A DNA stretch of 64,000 nt. It comes from Allobosea sp. Tri-44 (GTDB lineage Bacteria > Pseudomonadota > Alphaproteobacteria > Rhizobiales > Beijerinckiaceae). Positions 8,979-16,103 of the stretch are shown here, one piece after another. The translations under genes were made by a program, and so were the position numbers. The stretch covers positions 186,001 to 250,000 of the forward strand of contig NZ_NBDP01000019.1 of the NCBI RefSeq assembly GCF_004123845.1, in the 5' to 3' direction. Every line of letters starts with the position of its first letter. Within the stretch, counting starts at the first letter, position 1. The notes beneath the pieces are model-generated. The model was given only the letters and a program-made list of their open reading frames with translations. It had not been told where the DNA came from and did not search any database.

Positions 8979-10495
8979 CAGGCGGCTCCTGCAAGCGCGG
9001 TGAAGGCGGCGTCGAGCTCGCGGCGGGCGGCCTGCTCGCGCTTCGCCGTTGCGGTGGCGGCATCTTCGGCTGCGGCGAGCTCGGTGCGGTAGCCGGCGAG
9101 CGCTTCGCCCAACACCTTCGGTCCCGGTCCGCCGAAGCGCTCGCGCAACGCGACGAAATTCTCGGGCGAGACCGCAGTGGCGAAGTCCTCGCGGCTGAGA
9201 CCTGGTTCACGGCCGGCGGCATGGCGGAAGGCTTCGGCGAACGGCTCGTAGCCGTCGCGAGGCAGGTCGCCATCCCTGGCGACAACGGCACGCGCCACGG
9301 CCGAGGCGACTTCGTGGGCGGCACGGAAGGAGAGGTTCTCCTTGCGTACCAGCGTGTCGGCGAGCTCGGTGATGGTGATGCAGGAGCGGCGGATGGTCTC
9401 TGCGACGCGGCGACTGTCGACCGACAGCGCCGGCAGCAGCGCCGCGAGCAGGTCGAGCACGCGCCCGCCGCTCTCGAAGCTCTGGTAGCCGGCTTCCTGG
9501 GTCTCGCCCTCTGAGTCGTTCATGTCGGTGAAGGGCGTGTTGTGGACGACGTCGCGAACCAGGCGGGCGCGGCTCACCGTCTGCGAGGCGAGATGGCGCA
9601 GATGCTCGATCGGCACCGGATTGCGCTTCTGCGGCATGATCGAGGAGATCTGCACGAAGGCGTTCGGCACATAGATCTGGCCGACCTCGAAGGCGGTCCA
9701 GAACTGCAGGTCCTGGATTAGTCGGCCGAGATGCAGGAAGACCAGCTCGACCGCGCTGAAGACGCCGGTGACGTAGTCGACCGCGGCGATGCAGCCATAG
9801 GAATTCTGCAAGGGCGCCTTGAAGCCGAGCAGATGCGCTGTGCGGTGGCGATCGAGCGGGAAGCCCGAGGTGGTGATCGCGGCGGCCCCCAACGGACAGA
9901 GATCGAGCAATTCGCGCGCCTGCACCAGGCGCTGATGGTCGCGCAGCATCACCTCGATGGCGGCCGAGAGGTAATGGCCGAGCGTCGAAGGCTGGGCCGG
10001 CTGGCCATGGGTATAGGCGACGATCAATGTCGCCTTCTCGCGCTCTGCCAGCGTCAATGCGGCGGCGATCAGCGCGCGCAGCTGGGCTGCGAGCTTGTCG
10101 AGCCGGGGCTTCAGCGCCAGCTTGAACAGGCTGTGCTCGATATCGTTGCGCGAGCGGCCGGTGTGCAGGCGGCCATTGTCGTCGGCTTTCAGGCGCTTGC
10201 GCAGCTCGGCCTCGACCAGGAAGAAATAATCCTCGACCTCGCCGGTATAGGTCAGAGCTGCCGGATCGATCTCGCGCTCGATCTCGATCAGGGCGCGGGC
10301 AATGCCGGACGCCGTCTCGCGCGACAGGATGCCGGTCTCGGCCAGCATGACGAGATGGGCGCGATCTACCGCGCGGAAGCCCTCGACATGATGGGTCCTA
10401 ACCGCGTCGAAGAGCGGGCGCAGCACCGTCTCCTTGTAGACCGGATCGGGGAAGACGGAGCTGTCGCTGGTGCGCGGATCGGTATGGGCGGTCAT
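8978..10495 (-). CDS. Argininosuccinate lyase-like enzyme (aspartase/fumarase superfamily)
   Basis: A 505-residue homologue of argininosuccinate lyase, about 40 residues longer than typical ArgH. Present: HTGRSRND (residues 111-118), the HGQPAQPSTLGHY helix with the general acid region, and the mobile superfamily loop SSIMPQKRNP (284-293) with the catalytic Ser. These enzymes break or form C-N (or C-O) bonds of N-substituted aspartates with release of fumarate. Ethylenediaminedisuccinate lyase is a catabolic relative known from Hyphomicrobiales. Lying between sugar permease and ATPase genes, it is very unlikely to be the arginine-biosynthesis enzyme. An imported N-substituted amino-acid conjugate is the inferred substrate. 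The ATG at 10495 was chosen because homology begins there. Confidence 0.85.
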   Translation of the reverse strand: MTAHTDPRTSDSSVFPDPVYKETVLRPLFDAVRTHHVEGFRAVDRAHLVMLAETGILSRETASGIARALIEIEREIDPAALTYTGEVEDYFFLVEAELRKRLKADDNGRLHTGRSRNDIEHSLFKLALKPRLDKLAAQLRALIAAALTLAEREKATLIVAYTHGQPAQPSTLGHYLSAAIEVMLRDHQRLVQARELLDLCPLGAAAITTSGFPLDRHRTAHLLGFKAPLQNSYGCIAAVDYVTGVFSAVELVFLHLGRLIQDLQFWTAFEVGQIYVPNAFVQISSIMPQKRNPVPIEHLRHLASQTVSRARLVRDVVHNTPFTDMNDSEGETQEAGYQSFESGGRVLDLLAALLPALSVDSRRVAETIRRSCITITELADTLVRKENLSFRAAHEVASAVARAVVARDGDLPRDGYEPFAEAFRHAAGREPGLSREDFATAVSPENFVALRERFGGPGPKVLGEALAGYRTELAAAEDAATATAKREQAARRELDAAFTALAGAA

Positions 10496-10500
10496 CGCAA

Positions 10501-11337
10501 CTATCCCTTGAGCCCGGCGAGCACGACGCCGCGGACGATGTAGCGCTGGAGCAGCAGGAAGACGGCGAGCGTCGGGATCGTCGCCAGGGCTGCGCCGGTC
10601 ATGATCAGCTCCCACTGGATCTGCGATTCGACCGCGAAGGAGGCGAGCCCGACCGGGAGCGTGTAGAGTTCCTTGCTGGTGGTGACGATCAGCGGCCAGA
10701 TGAAGGCCGTCCAGTTGCTGAGGAAGGTGAAGATCGCCAGTGCCGACAGCGCCGGCGTCACCAGCGGCAAAGCGATGCGCCAGAAGATCGCGAACTCGTT
10801 GAGCCCGTCGACACGCGCCGCCTCGAGGAAATCGTTCGGCACCGTCTCGAAGAACTGCTTCATCAGGAAGGTGCCGAAGGCCGTCATCATGCCCGGGAAC
10901 ATGATGCCCCAATAGCTGTCGAGCCAGCCGAAATTCTTGGCCATCACGTACCAGGGGATGACCAGCATCTCGGTTGGGATCATCAGCGTCGAGAGGATTG
11001 CCAGGAAGACGAGATAGCGGCCGCGGAACTGGAACTTCGCCAGGGTGTAGCCGACCAGGCTGTCGAAGAAGACGTTCGACAGGGTGACGATCGTCGCGAT
11101 CGCCAGCGAGTTCCAGAACCAGCGCAGGAAGCGCCCGTCCGAGAGCACGGTCTTGTAGTTGTCGAGCGTCGGTGCCGCCGGGATCAGCCTGAGATCGTAG
11201 ATATCGGCCGAATCCTTCAGCGAGGTCGAGAACATGAAGAGCAACGGCGTCAGCATGAGCAGGCCGCCGGCGAGCAGCAACAGCCAGACGAGGACGCGGC
11301 CGGGCGCGAAGCTGTGCATGAGCGAGGAGCCGGTCAT
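10501..11337 (-). CDS. Sugar ABC transporter permease, MalG type
   Basis: A 278-residue inner-membrane permease with about six helices. Its EAA loop reads DFLEAARVDGLNEFAIFWRI, and it has the family ending RYIVRGVVLAGLKG. The ATG at 11337 shares one base with the stop of the MalF-type gene (TGATG). It ends 5 bp before the start of the lyase gene. A proximal motif LIPAAPTLDNYKTVL after helix 1 is typical of MalG-type periplasmic segments. It forms the channel together with the next-listed permease and the ATPase at 7911-8978. Confidence 0.94.
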   Translation of the reverse strand: MTGSSLMHSFAPGRVLVWLLLLAGGLLMLTPLLFMFSTSLKDSADIYDLRLIPAAPTLDNYKTVLSDGRFLRWFWNSLAIATIVTLSNVFFDSLVGYTLAKFQFRGRYLVFLAILSTLMIPTEMLVIPWYVMAKNFGWLDSYWGIMFPGMMTAFGTFLMKQFFETVPNDFLEAARVDGLNEFAIFWRIALPLVTPALSALAIFTFLSNWTAFIWPLIVTTSKELYTLPVGLASFAVESQIQWELIMTGAALATIPTLAVFLLLQRYIVRGVVLAGLKG

Positions 11338-12263
11338 CAGCGATCCCTCAGCAGGCGCAATTGCAGCAGCGAGACGCAGAGCAGGACGAGGAAGAGCACG
11401 ACGGTTTGTGCCGCCGCATAGCCCATGTCGAAGGAGGAGAACGCGGTCTGATAGATCATCAGCACCAGCGGCTTGGTCGCGTTGAGCGGGCCGCCGGGAT
11501 CGCCGCTGGTCATGTTGTAGACCTGGTCGAAGATGCGCAGGAAGCCGATCGAGGAGAAGACGACGAGGAAGATGATCGTCGGCTTGAGCAAGGGCAGCGT
11601 GATCTTGCGCAGGATGGCGAAGTCGGAGACGCCGTCGATCCGCGCCGCCTCGTAATAGGTCGTCGGAATGGCGCGCAGGCCGGCGAGGAAGATCACCACC
11701 TGGAAGCCGAGCCCGGCCCAGATCGCCGGCGCCAGCACCGCCGGCAGCGCCTGCGTGGTCGAGCGCAGGAAGGGCTGCTGGGAAAAGCCGAGGGAGGAGA
11801 TGACGTCGTTGATCAGGCCGATCGGCACCGGCTGGTAGAACCAGCGCCAGACCCAGGCCATCGCCGTCGCCGTGGTCAGGAAAGGCAGGAAATACAGCGC
11901 CCGGATGAAGCCGTGCATGAAGCGGACGCGGTCGAGATGGTAGGCGATGGTGAAGGCGAGGACGAGGCTGACCGGCGTGCCGATGATCAGGTAGAGGAAG
12001 GTGTTGCGGAACACCTGCCAGAACACCGGATCGGCCATCAGCCGCTTGAAGTTCGCCAGCCCGACGAAGGACGGCGAATTCATCAGGTTCCAGTTCGTGG
12101 TCGAGATCACGAAGGCCTCGACCGTCGGGTAGAAGCGGATCAGCCCATAGAACAGGATCGGCACGGCAAGGAAGCCCCAGGCCCAGACCACCTGCTTCTG
12201 CTGCAAGGTGAGGCCCTGCCAGAGGCGCCCGCCGGAGCGGGCGACTTGGGTATTGGCGGTCAT
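11337..12263 (-). CDS. Sugar ABC transporter permease, MalF type
   Basis: A 308-residue inner-membrane permease. The cytoplasmic N-terminus carries few hydrophobic residues before helix 1 (VWAWGFLAVPILFYGLIRF). The EAA loop is TYYEAARIDGVSDFAILRKI, about residues 210-229, and the DQVYNMTSGDPGGPL segment marks the MalF/UgpA family. It follows the binding-protein gene after 38 bp and is coupled to the MalG-type gene by a one-base stop/start overlap. It lacks the long P2 periplasmic domain of enterobacterial MalF, which is normal for this class. Confidence 0.94.
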   Translation of the reverse strand: MTANTQVARSGGRLWQGLTLQQKQVVWAWGFLAVPILFYGLIRFYPTVEAFVISTTNWNLMNSPSFVGLANFKRLMADPVFWQVFRNTFLYLIIGTPVSLVLAFTIAYHLDRVRFMHGFIRALYFLPFLTTATAMAWVWRWFYQPVPIGLINDVISSLGFSQQPFLRSTTQALPAVLAPAIWAGLGFQVVIFLAGLRAIPTTYYEAARIDGVSDFAILRKITLPLLKPTIIFLVVFSSIGFLRIFDQVYNMTSGDPGGPLNATKPLVLMIYQTAFSSFDMGYAAAQTVVLFLVLLCVSLLQLRLLRDR

Positions 12264-12301
12264 GGCGCGTCCTGCCGTGCTGGGGCTTCAGGCCGTCGCG
12301 A

Positions 12302-13561
12302 TCACTTCTTATAGAAGCGGTCGAGGATCGCCTGCTCGGCCTTGGCGGCTTCTGCCAGCGAGGCCTTGGCATCCTGGTTCTGGATGAACACCCGGTTGGC
12401 CATGTCGAGCCCGACCTGGCGCTGCGCCAGTTCGTCGACGAAGACCGTCGCCTGCGAATAGTTCAACGCCTTTAGGAACGGGCCGTAGATCGGGTGGCTG
12501 AGGTTCTTCTCGGTTTCGGCCGCGGCCTTGCGGGCGGGGAGCTCACCGACCATGTCGAGCCAGACCTGCATCGCTTCCGGCGAGGTGGTGAAGGCCATGA
12601 ACTTCTTGGCGGCTTCGAGCTTGGCGCCGGTCGGCTTGCCGGTGATGGCGTTGACCCAGTAGCTGGCGAAGTTCGAGCGCTTGCCGTCGGCGCTCGCCGG
12701 CAGTTCGGTGACACCCCATTCGAAGTTCTTGATGCCGCCGAAGGCGCCGAGGCGGAAGGAGCCGTCGACCGTCATCGCGGCGCGGCCGGCGCGGAAGGCG
12801 GCCTGGCCCTCATCCATGAAGCCGGCCTGGCCGACCTTGTGGACGCGCTGCAGGTCGGCGTACCAGTTCAGCGCCTTGGCGCCGGCTTCGCTGTCATAGG
12901 CGACGGACTTGCTGTCGTCGGAATAGGGCTTGCCGCCCATCTGGCGCAGCAGCACCTCGCGCCACCAGTGCAGGTCCTGGCCCGGCATGTCGATCACGGC
13001 GCCGGCCGAGAGCATGTTGCCGGCGGCATCGCGCTTCACGGTCTTCTTGGCGGCTTCGAGATACTCGTCGAGCGTCTGCGGCGGCTTGTTCGGGTCGAGC
13101 CCGGCCTCCTGGAACAGCTTCTTGTTGTAGAACAGGGCGAGCGTGCGCACCGCGGTCGGCAGGCCGTAATACTCGCCGTCGCGCTTCATCGTCTGGACGA
13201 TCGGGTAGAATTCCTTCTCGATCACGTCGTGCGGGAAGGCGTCGCGCGGTAGCGGCTGGATGAACTTGGCGCCGACGAAATTATCGAGCCAGCCATAATA
13301 GAGCTGGACCATGTCCGGCCCCTGGCCGGCGGGAACGGCGGCGGCGATCTTGGTCTGGTAGTCGGCATAGGGGAAGGTCGTGTGCTTGACCTTGATGCCG
13401 GGATTTGCGGCCTCGAAGCGTTTGATCAGCTCGTTCATCGCCTTGATGCGGGCGTCGAACACATATTGCCAGTACTCGATCTCGACCGCCTGGGCGCGGG
13501 CGCCGGCAATGGCGCCGACCGACATCAACACACCCAGAACCAGTCCGCGAAAGCCGCGCAT
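12302..13561 (-). CDS. Sugar ABC transporter substrate-binding protein (family 1)
   Basis: A 419-residue periplasmic receptor. A Sec signal peptide (MRGFRGLVLGVLMSVGAIAG, cleavage probably after ARA near residue 22) precedes the mature start VEIEYWQYV. The first mature lobe has the usual MNELIKRFEAANPGIKVK helix, and the second lobe has FRAGRAAMTVDGSF and KKFMAFTTSPEAMQVWL, all typical of carbohydrate-binding family 1. It is the first gene of the seven-gene operon that ends with the SIS enzyme. A longer frame with GTG/ATG starts upstream lacks signal-peptide logic, so 13561 is preferred. The promoter region is shared with the divergent ROK regulator. Confidence 0.94.
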   Translation of the reverse strand: MRGFRGLVLGVLMSVGAIAGARAQAVEIEYWQYVFDARIKAMNELIKRFEAANPGIKVKHTTFPYADYQTKIAAAVPAGQGPDMVQLYYGWLDNFVGAKFIQPLPRDAFPHDVIEKEFYPIVQTMKRDGEYYGLPTAVRTLALFYNKKLFQEAGLDPNKPPQTLDEYLEAAKKTVKRDAAGNMLSAGAVIDMPGQDLHWWREVLLRQMGGKPYSDDSKSVAYDSEAGAKALNWYADLQRVHKVGQAGFMDEGQAAFRAGRAAMTVDGSFRLGAFGGIKNFEWGVTELPASADGKRSNFASYWVNAITGKPTGAKLEAAKKFMAFTTSPEAMQVWLDMVGELPARKAAAETEKNLSHPIYGPFLKALNYSQATVFVDELAQRQVGLDMANRVFIQNQDAKASLAEAAKAEQAILDRFYKK

Positions 13562-13687
13562 GATCTGCCCTCCCCATCTCGTTGCGACGTCCGCCCGCAT
13601 GCTCGCTCCCGGCTGCTGGACGTTCGGGCCATATGCTTTCCCGCCGCCTCTTGACTGTCAATAGATTAATTCACTTGAGTTTGATTA
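13562..13687. promoter_or_regulatory. Divergent control region between sugar operon and ROK regulator
   Basis: This 126-bp region holds an 11-bp palindrome TTGACTGTCAA (13651-13661). It also has a direct repeat GATTAAT at 13664-13670 and 13683-13689, 19 bp apart, the second copy running into the ATG at 13688. Read on the minus strand, 13656-13661 is a perfect -35 hexamer TTGACA for the sugar operon. The -10 (around 13633-13638) is weak. ATTAAT is itself palindromic, so the pair could be two half sites on nearly the same face of the helix. ROK binding here is an inference. Confidence 0.5.
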
Positions 13688-14989
13688 ATGGCCGTCGCAG
13701 CTTGTGCAGACAGGACGGGCCGACCCACCATGCCGCACCGCAAGCCTCCAGCCGCGCAGAGCGTCGCCCTCGGGGCCAATCCCGAACGGGCGCGCCACCA
13801 TAACCGGCGCGTCGTACTCGAGACGCTGCGGCAGCATGGCCGGCTCGGCCGCTCCGACATCGCCAATCTGTCGCGGCTGACGGCGCAGGCGGTCTCGAAC
13901 ATCGTCGCCGAATTGCTGGAAGAGGGCTTTCTCATCGAGCTCGGGCGCCGGCGCACGGCGCGCGGCCAGCCGCCGGTCGAGTTCGCACTCAATGCCGATG
14001 GCGGCGTGAGCGCCGGCATGGAAATCGCCGCCGACCACATCACCACCGTGCTGGTCGACCTCACCGGCGAGATCAGGGCGCAGCGCGTCGTGCCGTTGCC
14101 GGATATTTCGGTCGAGGCGGTGCAGGCACTGGCGGCGGCAGAGCTCAGGCGGGCGCGGGCGACGAGAGGCCTGCCGGAACGCCTGCTCGGCTGCGGCGTG
14201 GTGATGCCAGGCCCGTTCGATTTCGAAGGGACGATCACCGTCGGTTCGACGGCGCTGCCCGGCTGGACGGGACGCGACGTGACGGCGCTGATGAGTGCCG
14301 CGCTGGCGACCTCCGTGACGGTCGAGAACGATGCGACGGCAGCGGCCGTCGGCGAGCACCTCTATGGCATCGGCCGCAACCTCCGGCATTTCTGCCTGGT
14401 CTATTTCGGGCTCGGGCTCGGCCTCGGGCTGATGCTGGGCGGCGAGCCCTATCGCGGCGCCTTCGGCAATGCCGGCGAGCTCGGCCACGTTCCAGTGGTG
14501 CCGCAGGGGCTGCCCTGCATTTGCGGCCGGCAGGGCTGCCTTGAAAGCTATGTCTCGCCCTCGGCCCTGCAGGAGACGCTGCGCCAGGCGGGTATCACCC
14601 AGGTCGATGCGACTGCTATCGCCGGGCTCCACGCCGAACGGCATCCGGCCGTGCTGGGCTGGATCGCTCAGGCCGGACCACTGCTCGCACCGGTGCTCGC
14701 CATGCTGGAGAACCTGTTCGACCCGGAAACGATTATCCTGGGGGGTGGGCTGCCGGACAGCGTCATCGATGCCCTGATCGCGGCAGTCGAGCCGTTGCCA
14801 CTGTCCGTCGCCCGTCGCGATGGTCGCGCCACGCCCCGCCTCCAACGCGGCACGACCGGTCAGCTCACCGCGGCGCTCGGGGCTGCGGCGCTGCCCTTGC
14901 TCGATGCGATCGCTCCGCGGCTGGTGCGGAACGCCGCAATGGCCGAGCCGGCCCCGCCTGCCGCACCAAATAGCGCCGCCGCGTCATAA
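13688..14989 (+). CDS. ROK family transcriptional regulator
   Basis: A 433-residue regulator with an N-terminal winged helix (about residues 38-92; GRLGRSDIANLSRLTAQAVS) and a ROK sugar-kinase fold. The ROK zinc site CICGRQGC is at residues 277-284 and is preceded by a conserved His in ELGHV. The position normally reading DxGxT for ATP is VDLTGE, so kinase activity is doubtful and a repressor sensing a sugar or sugar phosphate is more likely. The start may be 13688, which lies inside the GATTAAT repeat and lacks a good ribosome-binding site, or ATG 13730. It is divergent from the sugar operon, which it probably controls. Confidence 0.92.
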   Translation: MAVAACADRTGRPTMPHRKPPAAQSVALGANPERARHHNRRVVLETLRQHGRLGRSDIANLSRLTAQAVSNIVAELLEEGFLIELGRRRTARGQPPVEFALNADGGVSAGMEIAADHITTVLVDLTGEIRAQRVVPLPDISVEAVQALAAAELRRARATRGLPERLLGCGVVMPGPFDFEGTITVGSTALPGWTGRDVTALMSAALATSVTVENDATAAAVGEHLYGIGRNLRHFCLVYFGLGLGLGLMLGGEPYRGAFGNAGELGHVPVVPQGLPCICGRQGCLESYVSPSALQETLRQAGITQVDATAIAGLHAERHPAVLGWIAQAGPLLAPVLAMLENLFDPETIILGGGLPDSVIDALIAAVEPLPLSVARRDGRATPRLQRGTTGQLTAALGAAALPLLDAIAPRLVRNAAMAEPAPPAAPNSAAAS

Positions 14990-15170
14990 CCGGCGACCGC
15001 GATGTCACAGACGTGACGAGCCGCGGGCTGCGTCGGCCTGGTTTTTCCGCTAACGCTCAGTCAGGCGAGTCGTTTGCCCGGGACCGATCGAACCGTCGCG
15101 CCTTTCGGGGATTGATCTTGGCAAGGCTCTTGCTAACGAGCCAGGGCGAACGATTGGAGATGCCGGCTCG
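14990..15170. promoter_or_regulatory. Intergenic region with possible weak terminator and sigma-54-type promoter
   Basis: After the ROK gene there is GTCAC AGAC GTGAC (15004-15017) and a small GC hairpin ending in GGTTTTT (about 15019-15046), a weak terminator candidate. Further on, 15118-15134 reads TTGGCAAG, four bases, then TTGCT. This matches the -24/-12 sigma-54 consensus (YTGGCACG-N4-TTGCW) at all but one informative position, with exactly 10 bases between the invariant GG (15120-15121) and GC (15132-15133). The predicted transcript would start about 15145, 25 bp before the next gene. No sigma-54 activator gene is in the window. Confidence 0.4.
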
Positions 15171-16007
15171 ATGCTAGAGTTCGAAGGGCGCGGCCTGCGC
15201 CGGATCCGGGCGCTGCGCCCGCCGCAGATGTCGAGCTGGACGCGCGAGACCGTCGGACAGCAGGCGCTTGCTAGCGCACCACCGGCTGCGGAATTGCGGA
15301 TCGCCTCCTACAACATCCACAAGGCGGTGGGGCGGGATCGCCGTTTCGATCCGGACCGGATCATCGAGGTGCTCCGGCAGATCGATGCCGATGTGGTGGC
15401 GCTGCAGGAGGCCGACCAGCGTTTCGGCGAGCGCTCCGGGCTGCTCGATCTTGCCCGCCTCGAACGCCGCACGGGCCTGAAGCCGGTGCCGGTGCAGAGC
15501 GCCTGGCAGGGCCATGGCTGGCACGGCAATGTCGTGCTCTTCCGCGACGGGGCGGTCACCGCGACGCGGCAGCTCGTCCTGCCCGGCGTCGAGCCGCGCG
15601 GCGCGCTGATCGCCGATCTGACCATCTCCCGCGCGCCGATCCGGGTGGTCGCCGCCCATCTCGGGCTGCTGCGCCATTCGCGCTCGCGCCAGGTCGAGAC
15701 GCTGATCGCCGCCTCGAAGCCGACGGATGGACGGCCGATCTTCCTGATGGGCGACCTGAACGAGTGGCGGATCGGCAAGAAGTCGAGCCTGCACGGGCTG
15801 GCGCCGAAATTCGGGCCGCTGCAGGCCGCGATCCCGAGCTTTCCCTCGCGTTTCCCGATCTGGGCGCTCGACCGCATCGTCGCCTACCCGGCCGAGACCA
15901 TCACGCAGGTGGAATTGCACGACACCGCATTGTCGCGGCTGGCCTCCGACCACCTGCCGATCAAGGCGGTGGTGCACCTGCCGGGCGAGGACCGCCAGGC
16001 GCATTGA
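15171..16007 (+). CDS. Endonuclease/exonuclease/phosphatase family protein
   Basis: A 278-residue protein of the metal-dependent EEP fold (DNase I, inositol phosphatase, sphingomyelinase). The family motifs are in order: IASYNIHKA with the first Asn (about residues 43-51), VVALQEAD with the metal-binding Glu, GDLNEWR with Asp/Asn, ALDRIVAYP, and SDHLPI with the final Asp-His pair. No signal peptide or membrane segment is seen, so it should be cytoplasmic. Substrate cannot be assigned: DNA, phosphoinositide and phosphodiester enzymes all share these motifs. A sigma-54-like promoter lies just upstream. A GGT gene follows after about 100 bp and may or may not be co-transcribed. Confidence 0.85.
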   Translation: MLEFEGRGLRRIRALRPPQMSSWTRETVGQQALASAPPAAELRIASYNIHKAVGRDRRFDPDRIIEVLRQIDADVVALQEADQRFGERSGLLDLARLERRTGLKPVPVQSAWQGHGWHGNVVLFRDGAVTATRQLVLPGVEPRGALIADLTISRAPIRVVAAHLGLLRHSRSRQVETLIAASKPTDGRPIFLMGDLNEWRIGKKSSLHGLAPKFGPLQAAIPSFPSRFPIWALDRIVAYPAETITQVELHDTALSRLASDHLPIKAVVHLPGEDRQAH

Positions 16008-16103
16008 ACCGGCGCTGGTCGCGGGCTGTCCCCAGCTACGCGCCAATGACGCCCCGGCTGCGCTGTGCCACGATGGCCGATCATGCCGAGACGGATCCTG
16101 CCT

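Noticed and set aside
8978..10912. A longer version of the lyase gene starting 139 codons upstream
   Set aside because: The extra part is the permease gene read in the wrong frame; lyase similarity begins at ATG 10495.
15171..16007. Assignment of the EEP-family gene as exodeoxyribonuclease III or sphingomyelinase
   Set aside because: Only the shared superfamily motifs are visible; nothing specific to either family.
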